DNA from: Nitratireductor soli
GTDB lineage: Bacteria; Pseudomonadota; Alphaproteobacteria; Rhizobiales; Rhizobiaceae
Length of the DNA stretch: 64,000 nt
Direction of reading: 5' to 3'
Assembly (NCBI RefSeq): GCF_001050155.1
Contig: NZ_LFVY01000006.1
Coordinates: forward strand, 1 to 64,000
The position numbers were made by a program, and so were the translations under genes. Of the stretch, positions 50,402 to 58,117 are shown piece by piece. The notes under the pieces are model-generated. The model had not been told where the DNA came from, searched no databases, and saw nothing but the letters and a program-made list of their open reading frames with translations. Position 1 is the first letter of the stretch. Each line of letters begins with the position of its first letter.

Positions 50402-50436
50402 GGGCTGCGACGAGATGAACGAAGGACAAGTCTTGC

Positions 50437-50460
50437 TATCATCCTAGATATAGACTGATA
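50437..50460. promoter_or_regulatory. Regulon operator upstream of the molybdenum hydroxylase operon
   Basis: TATCATCCTAG (9 of 11) and ATAGACTGATA (8 of 11) flank AT; 50436-50453 reads CTATCATCCTAGATATAG. It ends 67 bases before the start of the large subunit gene. Confidence 0.7.
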
Positions 50461-50527
50461 TGGGTGTGGCGGCGAAACCGAAGGCCCCGCCGGGCCGACG
50501 GCTCCCGCAAGGAGGAAGGGTGGAAAC

Positions 50528-52918
50528 ATGACTGCACAGGATGTCAAGCAACAGGGGGTCGGCGCCTCGCTGCTGCGCAAGGAAGACGACAGGCTCCTGC
50601 GCGGACGCGGGCAGTTCGTCGCCGACATCCGGCTGGCGGGCATGAAGGACGTGGCCTTCGTCCGCTCGCCGCTCGCCCATGCGCGGGTCAACGGCGTGCA
50701 TGTGCCTGACGCGTTGCGTGAGCGGGTGGTGATCGCCGAGGATCTGAAGGATGTGAAGCCGATCCGCGCGGTGTCCGGGCTGGCGGGTTTCAAGCCCTCG
50801 GATCAGCCGATCCTGGCGTTCGAGAAGGTGCGGCAGGTGGGCGAGCTGCTGGCGATGTGCGTCGCCGATACGCGCGCCGAGGCCGAAGACATGATCGAGG
50901 CGGTGGACCTCGACCTGGAGGAACTGCCGGCGGTTCATGACATGCTGGCGGCGCGCAAGCCGGGTTCGGCGCTGCTGCACGAGGAATGGGGCGACAACGT
51001 CTTCCTGGAAACCTTCGTCGACATCAATTTCGAGGCGGCGCTCGACGCGCCGATCAAGGTGACGCGCGAGATCTCCACTGCGCGGCAGAGCATGGCGCCG
51101 ATGGAAGGGCGCGGCACGGTCGCCGTCTGGGACAAGCGCATGGAACAGCTGGTGCTGTATACGGGCAGCCAGATGCCGCACATCGTGCGCACGGGACTTG
51201 CCGAATGCCTCGGGCTCGGCCAGCATCAGGTGCGCATCGTCTCGCCGGATGTCGGCGGCGGCTTCGGCTACAAGGGCATCCTCCTGCCGGAGGACATTTG
51301 CCTCGGCTGGTATGCGATGCGCTGCGGCCATCCGGTGCGCTGGATCGAGGATCGCCGCGAGCATCTGACGGCCGGCGCCAATTGCCGCGAGCACCATTAC
51401 ATCATCACCGGCTATGCGGACCGCGACGGGAAGCTGCTCGGCGTCGATTGCGAGGCGACGGTGGATTCGGGCGCCTATTCCTCCTACCCGTTCTCCGCCT
51501 GCCTGGAGGCGGCGCAGGTGGCGAGCATCCTGCCCGGTCCCTATGATTTTCCATCCTATCGCTGCCGCACCTGGTCGGTGGCGACCAACAAGTGCCCGAT
51601 CCTGCCTTACCGCGGCGTGGCGCGCACGGGTGTCTGCTATGCGATCGAGCTGGTGATGGACGCCATCGCTCGCGAGACGGGCCTGGAACCGCATGAGGTG
51701 CGGTTGAAGAATCTGGTCGGGCCCGAGCAGATGCCGTTCGACAACATCACCAAAAAGCATTTCGACAGCGGCGACTATCCCGAAGCGCTCAGGCGCGCCA
51801 TGGCGGCGATCGACCTGCCGGCGCTCCGCGCGCGGCAGAACGAGGGCGAGCCGGATGGCCGCCTGATCGGCATCGGCCAGGCGATCTACTGCGAGCAGGG
51901 GGCGCACGGCACGTCCGTCTATGCGGGCTGGGGCATCCCGATGGTGCCGGGCCACGAGCAGGCGACGGCGCGGATGACGCCCGATGGCGGGCTGGAGCTG
52001 CGTGTCGGCGTGCATTCGCACGGCCAGAGCATGGAAACGACTTTGCCGCAGATCGCCCATGAAATCCTCGGCATCGATGTCTCGCGGATCAAGCTGGTGC
52101 ATGGTGATACGGAATACACGCCCTATTCGACGGGCAGTTGGGGGTCGCGCTGCGCGGTGATGGCCGGCGGCGCCGTGGCGACCGCCTCGCGCGAGATCGC
52201 CAAGCTTGCCAAGGGCATCGGCGCCCATCTGTTGCAGGCGAAACCCGACCAGGTGGAGTTGGTCGACGGGCGGGTGGTCGGCCCTTCGGGCAGTGTCTCG
52301 CTGCAAGAAATCGCCCACACTTGGTACCGGCTGCCGCAGAACCTGCCGGACGGGGTCGATCCGCGCGGCCTGGAGGCGACCATCGGCCACAAACCGGTGC
52401 GCGACAGCGGCACGTTCAGCTATGCCGCCCATGTGGCGGTGGTGGCGGTCGATCCGGAAATGGGCGACATCGAAATCCTCGACTATGTCATTGTCGAGGA
52501 TGGCGGCAAGCTGATCAACCCGATGGTGGTCGACGGGCAGATCTATGGCGGGCTGGCGCAGGGCATCGGCACGGCGCTGTACGAGGAGATGAATTTCGAC
52601 GCTTCCGGCCAGCCGCTGGCCTCCACGTTCGCCGACTATCTGCTGCCGGGGCCGACCGAGGTGCCGGCGCCCCGGCTCGACCATATGGAAACGCTGGCGC
52701 CCTACACCGAGTTCGGCGTCAAGGGCATCGGCGAGGGTGGCGCCATCGCGCCGCCGGCGGCAATCGGCAACGCGGTCAACGACGCGCTGAAGGGGCTGGG
52801 CGTCGAGCTGACGCAGACGCCGATGACGCCGCGCCGGGTGCTTGAGGCAATAGGCAAGGCGGCCAGCGGCAAGGCGGGCGCATCCGCGGACATGACCGCG
52901 CAGGGAGAACTGGCTTGA
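50528..52918 (+). CDS. Molybdenum hydroxylase large subunit (xanthine dehydrogenase/CoxL family)
   Basis: This is the molybdopterin-cytosine/guanine-dinucleotide-binding subunit, 796 residues, of an enzyme that hydroxylates an organic ring or aldehyde using water. It has the N-terminal hammerhead domain (GQFVADIRLAGMKDVAFVRS), VGGGFGYKG, an active-site loop PYRGVART (about residue 360) that is not the AYRCSFR of CO dehydrogenase, and the catalytic Glu in GIGEGGAIAPP near residue 734. It therefore is not a form I CO dehydrogenase. The next gene overlaps its stop. Confidence 0.93.
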   Translation: MTAQDVKQQGVGASLLRKEDDRLLRGRGQFVADIRLAGMKDVAFVRSPLAHARVNGVHVPDALRERVVIAEDLKDVKPIRAVSGLAGFKPSDQPILAFEKVRQVGELLAMCVADTRAEAEDMIEAVDLDLEELPAVHDMLAARKPGSALLHEEWGDNVFLETFVDINFEAALDAPIKVTREISTARQSMAPMEGRGTVAVWDKRMEQLVLYTGSQMPHIVRTGLAECLGLGQHQVRIVSPDVGGGFGYKGILLPEDICLGWYAMRCGHPVRWIEDRREHLTAGANCREHHYIITGYADRDGKLLGVDCEATVDSGAYSSYPFSACLEAAQVASILPGPYDFPSYRCRTWSVATNKCPILPYRGVARTGVCYAIELVMDAIARETGLEPHEVRLKNLVGPEQMPFDNITKKHFDSGDYPEALRRAMAAIDLPALRARQNEGEPDGRLIGIGQAIYCEQGAHGTSVYAGWGIPMVPGHEQATARMTPDGGLELRVGVHSHGQSMETTLPQIAHEILGIDVSRIKLVHGDTEYTPYSTGSWGSRCAVMAGGAVATASREIAKLAKGIGAHLLQAKPDQVELVDGRVVGPSGSVSLQEIAHTWYRLPQNLPDGVDPRGLEATIGHKPVRDSGTFSYAAHVAVVAVDPEMGDIEILDYVIVEDGGKLINPMVVDGQIYGGLAQGIGTALYEEMNFDASGQPLASTFADYLLPGPTEVPAPRLDHMETLAPYTEFGVKGIGEGGAIAPPAAIGNAVNDALKGLGVELTQTPMTPRRVLEAIGKAASGKAGASADMTAQGELA

Positions 52919-53754
52919 AACCCGTCAATTTCGACTATGCGCGGCCCAAGGATGTGGCTGGCGTGCTGCCGCTGATCGCCGATGACAGTCGCACGGTGAA
53001 GATCATGGCCGGCGGCCAGTCGCTCGGGCCGATGCTCAACATGCGGCTGGTGCAGCCCGACCTGGTGGTGGACATCACCGGCATCGAGGAACTGCGCCAG
53101 GTGGTGGAGACGCCCGACGCCATCGTCATGGGCGGCTGCATCACGCATGCCGACATCGAGGACCGGCGCGTGCCCGACATGACGCGCGGTGCACTGCCGG
53201 CGGTGGCCGGCGGCATCGCCTACCGCGCCGTGCGCAACCGCGGCACGATCGGCGGCAGCATCACCCATGCCGATCCCTCGGCCGACTGGATATCGATCCT
53301 TTCGGCATTGGGGGCGACGGTGACGCTGCGAGGACCGGGGGGGAGCCGCAGCGTCGCCGTCGAGGATTACATGCTGGGCGCGCTGGAGGCGGACCTGCGA
53401 CCCGGTGAAATGCTGGTCTCGGTGAGCGTGCCGAAGCTCAGCGTGTCTGCCCGCTGGGGCTATTACAAGAGCTGCCGCAAGACCGGCGAATTCGCCCATG
53501 CCATCGGCGCCTTCCTGGTCGATCCCGAGCGCGGGGTGAGCCGCGCCGTCTTCGGCGCGACGGAAAGCCGGCCGATCGTCATCGCCGACGCAAGGCAGCT
53601 TCTGGGGGAAGGGACGGCAACGGAACCCGGCCGGGACTTCGACAGCAGGCTGGCCGGGGAACTGGTCGAGGCGGGCGGCATGAGCGACCCGATCGACCGC
53701 CAGACACACGTCGTCGCATTGCGGCGCGCCATTCAGCAGGCAGGTTCGGCATGA
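52915..53754 (+). CDS. Molybdenum hydroxylase FAD-binding subunit (CoxM-like)
   Basis: This is the FAD subunit, 279 residues, that carries electrons from the iron-sulfur clusters to the acceptor. It has the family motifs MAGGQSLGPMLNMRL and RNRGTIGGSITHADPSADW. The start is TTG overlapping the stop of the large subunit gene, with GGGAGA upstream; the next gene overlaps by four bases (ATGA). Confidence 0.92.
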   Translation: MKPVNFDYARPKDVAGVLPLIADDSRTVKIMAGGQSLGPMLNMRLVQPDLVVDITGIEELRQVVETPDAIVMGGCITHADIEDRRVPDMTRGALPAVAGGIAYRAVRNRGTIGGSITHADPSADWISILSALGATVTLRGPGGSRSVAVEDYMLGALEADLRPGEMLVSVSVPKLSVSARWGYYKSCRKTGEFAHAIGAFLVDPERGVSRAVFGATESRPIVIADARQLLGEGTATEPGRDFDSRLAGELVEAGGMSDPIDRQTHVVALRRAIQQAGSA

Positions 53755-54983
53755 GCATGATTCATCTGACGATCAACGGCAAACCGGTCGATGCGGCCTG
53801 CGAGCCGCGCACGCATCTGGCCGATTTCCTGCGCGAAACCAACAATCTGACCGGCACCCATCTCGGCTGCGAGCACGGGGTGTGCGGCGCCTGCACGATC
53901 CTGGTCGACGGCGTGCCGACGCGCTCCTGCATCACGTTCGCCGCCGCCTGCGAGGGGGCCAGCGTGACGACGGTCGAGGGGCTCGACGATGACGACATCA
54001 CGAGCGAGTTGCGGACGGCCTTTTCCAGGGAACACGGGCTGCAATGCGGCTATTGCACGCCGGGCATGCTGGTTTCGGCACGCGACGTGGTGCTGCGGAT
54101 GGATGCGCCGAGCGAGCACGACATTCGTGTCGCGATGAGCGGCAATCTGTGCCGCTGTACCGGCTATGTGGGCATTGTGCGGGCGATCCAGGGGGTCATC
54201 GCCGACCGTCGGGCGCGCGGCATCGCAGCCGTCGCCGGTGGCGGCCGCACGCGACTGGGCCCGGCCGGGTCGGGCAACGCCTCGACGGCGAAGGAAGCCG
54301 CCGGCGCATCGAAGGCAGCCGCGGTCGCCGCCGTCAAACCGGCAGGCCAGCCGCGCACAGCGGCGCGCAAGGACGACAATTGGAAGCCGCAAACCACCTT
54401 CGAGCAGAGCTTTACGGTGGCGCATCCGACGGACGTGGTGTGGGATTTCTTCGGTCGGGTCGACGAGGTCGCCGCCTGCCTGCCCGGCGCATCGCTGAAC
54501 GGTGCGCCGGAAGGCGGGCCCGGCGGGGACGAACATGTCGAAGGGCAGATCAAGGTCAAGGTCGGGCCGATCTCGGCCGAGTTCCACGGGGCGGCCGACA
54601 TCACCCGCGACGAGGCGACACGCACCGGCGTGATCGACGGGACCGGCAAGGACAAGCGCAGCAATTCGGCGACCCGGGGACAGATCCGCTATGCGGTGAA
54701 GGAGGCGGAGACGCCGGGCGAAACCCGCGTCGACGTGGCGATCGGCTTCACCCTGTCGGGCGTGCTGGCGCAGTTCAGCCGTTCCGGCCTGGTGCAGGAC
54801 GTCGCCAACCGGCTGATCGGCGTGTTCGTGCAGAATCTCGAGGCGCGGCTGGCGCATCAGGCCGGCGGCGGCGATGCCGATTCGGCTCCCGTCGCGGCTG
54901 AATTCAACGCCGGATCGCTGATGTCTTCCGTCATCGTCGGGCAGGTCAAACAGTTTTTCGCACGGTTGTTCCGGCGCGGCTGA
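53751..54983 (+). CDS. Molybdenum hydroxylase iron-sulfur subunit fused to a CoxG-like domain
   Basis: The N-terminal about 165 residues form the usual two-cluster subunit: plant-type [2Fe-2S] ligands C40, C45, C48, C60 and second-cluster ligands C99, C102, C134, C136. After an Ala/Gly-rich linker (about 165-205) comes a CoxG/SRPBCC-like domain (about 206-360) with TFEQSFTVAHPTDVVWDFFG and VAACLPGASL, and a hydrophobic C-terminal helix. CoxG proteins are thought to help cluster or membrane recruitment; fusion to the small subunit is unusual. Confidence 0.9.
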   Translation: MSMIHLTINGKPVDAACEPRTHLADFLRETNNLTGTHLGCEHGVCGACTILVDGVPTRSCITFAAACEGASVTTVEGLDDDDITSELRTAFSREHGLQCGYCTPGMLVSARDVVLRMDAPSEHDIRVAMSGNLCRCTGYVGIVRAIQGVIADRRARGIAAVAGGGRTRLGPAGSGNASTAKEAAGASKAAAVAAVKPAGQPRTAARKDDNWKPQTTFEQSFTVAHPTDVVWDFFGRVDEVAACLPGASLNGAPEGGPGGDEHVEGQIKVKVGPISAEFHGAADITRDEATRTGVIDGTGKDKRSNSATRGQIRYAVKEAETPGETRVDVAIGFTLSGVLAQFSRSGLVQDVANRLIGVFVQNLEARLAHQAGGGDADSAPVAAEFNAGSLMSSVIVGQVKQFFARLFRRG

Positions 54984-55196
54984 AGCATCGTTGATGAGAC
55001 AAGCGGAGTTGTAGACACCACTTGCCCGGTATTTCCCGCTGTCGCCGGCTATAATCGGTGCACAATTGCTGCATGAGCAGAGGGAACAACCATCAATGGT
55101 TGCGAAACAGGGGAATTCGCTATCAACTCCATGCAGACGAGCGAATATCACGCGCGTAGTCTGGTGCTTTCATCCTATCTGCCGTACATATAGACC
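54984..55196. other. Intergenic region upstream of the GntR gene
   Basis: This region of 213 bases holds the promoter of the GntR-type gene, an ACCATCAATGGT inverted repeat near 55090 and, at its end, the looser regulon site overlapping the gntR start. No gene or terminator with a T-run was recognised. Confidence 0.4.
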
Positions 55197-55202
55197 ATGA
55201 AA
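55168..55202. promoter_or_regulatory. Looser regulon operator overlapping the GntR start codon
   Basis: TTTCATCCTAT (55168-55178) matches 8 of 11 bases of the left arm, and TTTCAT is inverted as ATGAAA (55197-55202), which includes the ATG of the regulator. CTATCTGCCGTACATATAG (55175-55193) also resembles the other copies with one extra base. Binding here would autoregulate the gene; the match is clearly weaker than at the other sites. Confidence 0.4.
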
Positions 55203-55973
55203 AAACTTTCATCCCTCTACGACCGAAGCCGCATCCCGCTCTACATCCAGGTCGCCTCCGTCATGCGGCAGCGGATCGAGAACGGTCATTGGCTTGAAGG
55301 CGACAAGATTTCGACCCTCGAGGAGCTCGAAGCAGAGTTCGGCGTGGCGCGCGTGACCATCCGGCAGGCGATCGAAGTGCTGCGCGACGAGGGGCTTGTC
55401 GATGCCCAGCAGGGGCGCGGCACCTTCGTTTCGGGCAAGCCGAAGCACAATCGATGGCTCAATCTGGCGAATGATTTCGAGACGATGATCTCGCTGGTCA
55501 AGGACAATGTGCTGGAGCGCGTCCACATCGAGGAGAATGTCGTTCTGCCGGAACTCGACGAGCGCGAGGGCCGCGTGGCCGACGAGTACACCTTCCTGCG
55601 CAGCGTCCAGTACAATGACGGCGAGCCGTTCTCGGTCGTCAATCTCCATCTGGCGCAGGATCTGTTCTCGCGCGACCGCAAGCGCTTCACGCTTGCAGCG
55701 GCGCTGCCGAGCATCGTCGAGATGAAGGACGTGAAGATCGTCCATGCGCACCAGACGCTGACGATCGGCGTTGCCGACCCGGAGACGGCCGACCTTTTGA
55801 AGATCGGCCTCGGCGAGCCGACGGCCGATTGCCGGCTGGTCCTGGTCGACGACAAGGGTATCGCCATCTACGTGGCCAGCATCCATTACCACAAGGATTG
55901 CTTCGCCTTGCGCGTCGATCTTCTCAAGAAGAGTCCGGCAAGCAGCAAATCGCGCGGCCTGGAAAACGCATAG
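55197..55973 (+). CDS. GntR/HutC family transcriptional regulator
   Basis: This is a 258-residue regulator with an N-terminal winged helix (IPLYIQVASVMRQRIENGHW; then VARVTIRQAIEVLRDEGLV) and a C-terminal UTRA ligand-binding domain of chorismate-lyase fold. HutC-type regulators usually sense a pathway substrate or intermediate and release DNA. It lies among five operons that share a palindromic site and is the best candidate regulator for them. Its TAG stop is part of an intergenic repeat. Confidence 0.92.
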   Translation: MKKLSSLYDRSRIPLYIQVASVMRQRIENGHWLEGDKISTLEELEAEFGVARVTIRQAIEVLRDEGLVDAQQGRGTFVSGKPKHNRWLNLANDFETMISLVKDNVLERVHIEENVVLPELDEREGRVADEYTFLRSVQYNDGEPFSVVNLHLAQDLFSRDRKRFTLAAALPSIVEMKDVKIVHAHQTLTIGVADPETADLLKIGLGEPTADCRLVLVDDKGIAIYVASIHYHKDCFALRVDLLKKSPASSKSRGLENA

Positions 55974-56074
55974 AGCATTTTGCAGTCAGGTGGAGACACC
56001 TGACGCCCGCATAAATGCGGAAAAACAAACAGATAGAGCGGAGCAGCGTTTCCATGAAACGATGAACCGGTCTG
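55971..56074. repeat. Rhizobial palindromic intergenic repeat, copy 4 (reverse)
   Basis: This is the reverse complement of the copy at 14660-14770: TAGAGCATTTTGCAGTCAGG, CACCTGACGCCCGCATAAAT, GATAGAGCGGAGCAGCG and GTTTCCATGAAACGATGAAC. The first TAG is the stop codon of the GntR gene. It separates the convergent regulator and dpaL genes. Confidence 0.8.
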
Positions 56075-56129
56075 GAGCCCGTTCTGTGAGGACGGACCGG
56101 GCAGCGGATTGCCACCCGGTCTCAAAACA

Positions 56130-57323
56130 TCAGGCCGTGGCCAGCAATTCCTCGGGCGCGGCGCCGACGATTGCCTCGTAGCGGCCCTGGTCCGTCGCGC
56201 CTTCCGTGTTGATGAGGAAGATGCGCGACCGGGCGTCGATGCCGAGTGCTGCGCGTGCTTTCGGATCCTGCGCTGCCTTCAGGAAACCCGCCAGGCCCGC
56301 GCCGCCGCTTTCGCCGGCAACGACCGGCGGGTCGCCGGCGACCGGGCGCGCCAGCCGGCGCATCGTTGCGGCGGCGGCGTCTTCGCCGATGGTCATGAAG
56401 TCATCGGCCTTGCGCGACAGGATGCGCCAGGCGACGAGCGACGGTTCGTAGCATTCCAGCATCGCCATGATCGTTGGCTCGTCATGCCCGACCTTCACGG
56501 GATGACCGGCTTTGGCACTTTCGAAGATGCAGGCGGCGCGATCCGGCTCGACGACGATGAAGCGCGGACGCTCATCGCCGTAGAGAATGTCGAAATGGCC
56601 GGCGACTGCCGCCGCCAGACCGCCGACACCGGCCTGGATGAAGACATGCGTCGGCGTCTGGGGCAGGGCGGCGGCGGCCTCGCTCAGCATCGAGGTGTAG
56701 CCCTGCATGACGAGCGCCGGGATGCGCTCATAGCCCGGCCAGGATGTGTCGGAGACGACGATCCAGCCCATTTCGGCGCAGCGGCGCTCCGCCTCGACGA
56801 CGGAATCGTCATAGGTGCCATCGACGCGGATCATCTCCGCGCCGAAGGCGGCAATGGCCGCGACGCGCTCGTCGGAGACGCCGGAATGGACGAAGATGGC
56901 TGCCTTGGCGCCGACCAGCTTGGCGCCGGCGGCGACGGATTTGCCGTGATTGCCGTCGGTGGCGCAGCCGAACGTCATGCGGGCGGCGATTTCCCGCACG
57001 GCGGGCGACTGCAGTTCGGCGATATCGAGCTTCAGGCCGAGCTTGCGCTCGGCCTCTTCGAGCACCAGGCGGATGACGGCATAGGAGCCGCCGAGCGCCT
57101 TGAAGCTGTTGAGGTCGAGGCGGTGGCTTTCATCCTTGATGTGGATCGCCGCGACGCCTGTTTCCCTGGCGAGACCGGTCAATGCATGCAGGGGCGTCGG
57201 CTTGTGGTTCGGCCGGTAGGACAGGAAACGCGATACGGTCGCGGCCTCGGCGATGCTCAGGGTCTCGGCGTCGGCCGGGTTCAGGGGGAGACCGTGGTCG
57301 GGATGGGTGTTGGCGATCAGCAC
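56130..57323 (-). CDS. dpaL: Diaminopropionate ammonia-lyase
   Basis: DpaL is a PLP enzyme that converts 2,3-diaminopropionate to pyruvate and two ammonia; some homologues act on other beta-substituted amino acids. The 397-residue protein has the PLP lysine in LNSFKALGGSY (K75), the acid motif ATDGNHGKSV (D123) and the C-terminal GESGGAG loop. The GTG start follows AAGGAGG. It is divergent from an Lrp-type regulator. Whether it serves the F420-linked pathway is unclear, since no regulon operator precedes it. Confidence 0.92.
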   Translation of the reverse strand: MLIANTHPDHGLPLNPADAETLSIAEAATVSRFLSYRPNHKPTPLHALTGLARETGVAAIHIKDESHRLDLNSFKALGGSYAVIRLVLEEAERKLGLKLDIAELQSPAVREIAARMTFGCATDGNHGKSVAAGAKLVGAKAAIFVHSGVSDERVAAIAAFGAEMIRVDGTYDDSVVEAERRCAEMGWIVVSDTSWPGYERIPALVMQGYTSMLSEAAAALPQTPTHVFIQAGVGGLAAAVAGHFDILYGDERPRFIVVEPDRAACIFESAKAGHPVKVGHDEPTIMAMLECYEPSLVAWRILSRKADDFMTIGEDAAAATMRRLARPVAGDPPVVAGESGGAGLAGFLKAAQDPKARAALGIDARSRIFLINTEGATDQGRYEAIVGAAPEELLATA

Positions 57324-57428
57324 TGAAGCCTCCTTGGTGTGTTGGTGAAAATATATTGCGTTCAGCGCCGGTTATTGCTTCTATTTCGACGGTACGAATG
57401 AAATTTTTGTGCAATTTCGGGCGATGTT

Positions 57429-57920
57429 ATGCGTGATTCATCAGACGGCGGCGGGCGGCTCGATTCCTTCGACCTGGCGATCCTCGACATTCTGCAGAAG
57501 GACAATGGCACGCCGCAGCGGGTCATCGGCGAACGCGTCAACCTGTCCTCGGCGGCGGTGCACCGCCGCATGCGCCGGATGCAGGACGAGGGGGTCATCG
57601 TCGGCAATTTCGCGGTGGTCGATCCGCGCCGCGTCGGGCTTCCCTTCACCGTGGTCGTCGAGGTGCATGTGGAAAGCGAGCGGCTCGACCTGCTCGATGC
57701 CGCCAAGCGCAGCTTCGCCGACGATCCGCAGGTGCAGCAGTGCTACTACGTGACCGGCGAGGCGGATTTCGTGCTGATCGTCACGGTTCCGTCGATGAGC
57801 GCCTATGAGGCGCTGACACGGCGGCTCTTCTTCGGCAACAACAACGTCAAGCGGTTTCGCACGCTTGTGGTGATGGACCGGGTCAAGACCGGCCTCGCGG
57901 TCACCCTGGGCGAGGCATAA
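57429..57920 (+). CDS. Lrp/AsnC family transcriptional regulator
   Basis: This is a 163-residue regulator with an N-terminal helix-turn-helix (LDSFDLAILDILQKDNGTPQ; VNLSSAAVHRRMRRMQDEGV) and a C-terminal RAM ligand domain (VTGEADFVLIVTVPSMSAYE). It is divergent from dpaL and probably senses diaminopropionate or a related amino acid. The 105-base gap between the two genes is A+T-rich and would hold the operator. Confidence 0.93.
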   Translation: MRDSSDGGGRLDSFDLAILDILQKDNGTPQRVIGERVNLSSAAVHRRMRRMQDEGVIVGNFAVVDPRRVGLPFTVVVEVHVESERLDLLDAAKRSFADDPQVQQCYYVTGEADFVLIVTVPSMSAYEALTRRLFFGNNNVKRFRTLVVMDRVKTGLAVTLGEA

Positions 57921-57924
57921 AAAA

Positions 57925-57945
57925 ACCCGCCCAATCAGGGCGGGT
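57925..57945 (-). terminator. Terminator hairpin, best oriented for the minus strand
   Basis: ACCCGCCC (57925-57932) and GGGCGGGT (57938-57945) form an 8-bp stem; the run of A before it gives a T-tract on the minus strand. It would end the Liv-type binding-protein transcript and, as a hairpin, may also serve the convergent Lrp-type gene. Confidence 0.75.
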
Positions 57946-57968
57946 CAGTTGGTGGGAGATGCATCCAT

Positions 57969-57999
57969 CGTCAGGGTGTCGGACCAACGAACCCTGACG
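57969..57999. repeat. Inverted repeat in the lrp-livK gap
   Basis: CGTCAGGGT (57969-57977) and ACCCTGACG (57991-57999) form a 9-bp stem with a 13-base loop. It lies between the terminator-like hairpin and a rhizobial intergenic repeat. The role is unknown. Confidence 0.5.
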
Positions 58000-58003
58000 G
58001 GAC

Positions 58004-58110
58004 ACTGCATAATTCCTTGAATCGGAATCGACTTGAGGAAAAAATTATGCAGCATTTCAAAGTGTTACAGCGTCCTTTGCGCGTCTGAAAAGACGCGCGG
58101 CGCTGTAGTG
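58004..58110. repeat. Second type of rhizobial intergenic repeat
   Basis: An outer inverted repeat CTGCATAATT (58005-58014) with AATTATGCAG (58043-58052) is followed by GCGCGTCT-GAAA-AGACGCGC (58079-58098), a tight hairpin. From memory the layout and sequence resemble a common intergenic element of Mesorhizobium-like genomes. It lies 8-100 bases past the stop of the binding-protein gene. Confidence 0.6.
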
Positions 58111-58117
58111 CACAGGA

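Noticed and set aside
50528-54983. Carbon monoxide dehydrogenase operon (coxLMS)
   Set aside because: The subunit layout matches, but the active-site loop lacks the AYRCSFR motif of true CO dehydrogenase.
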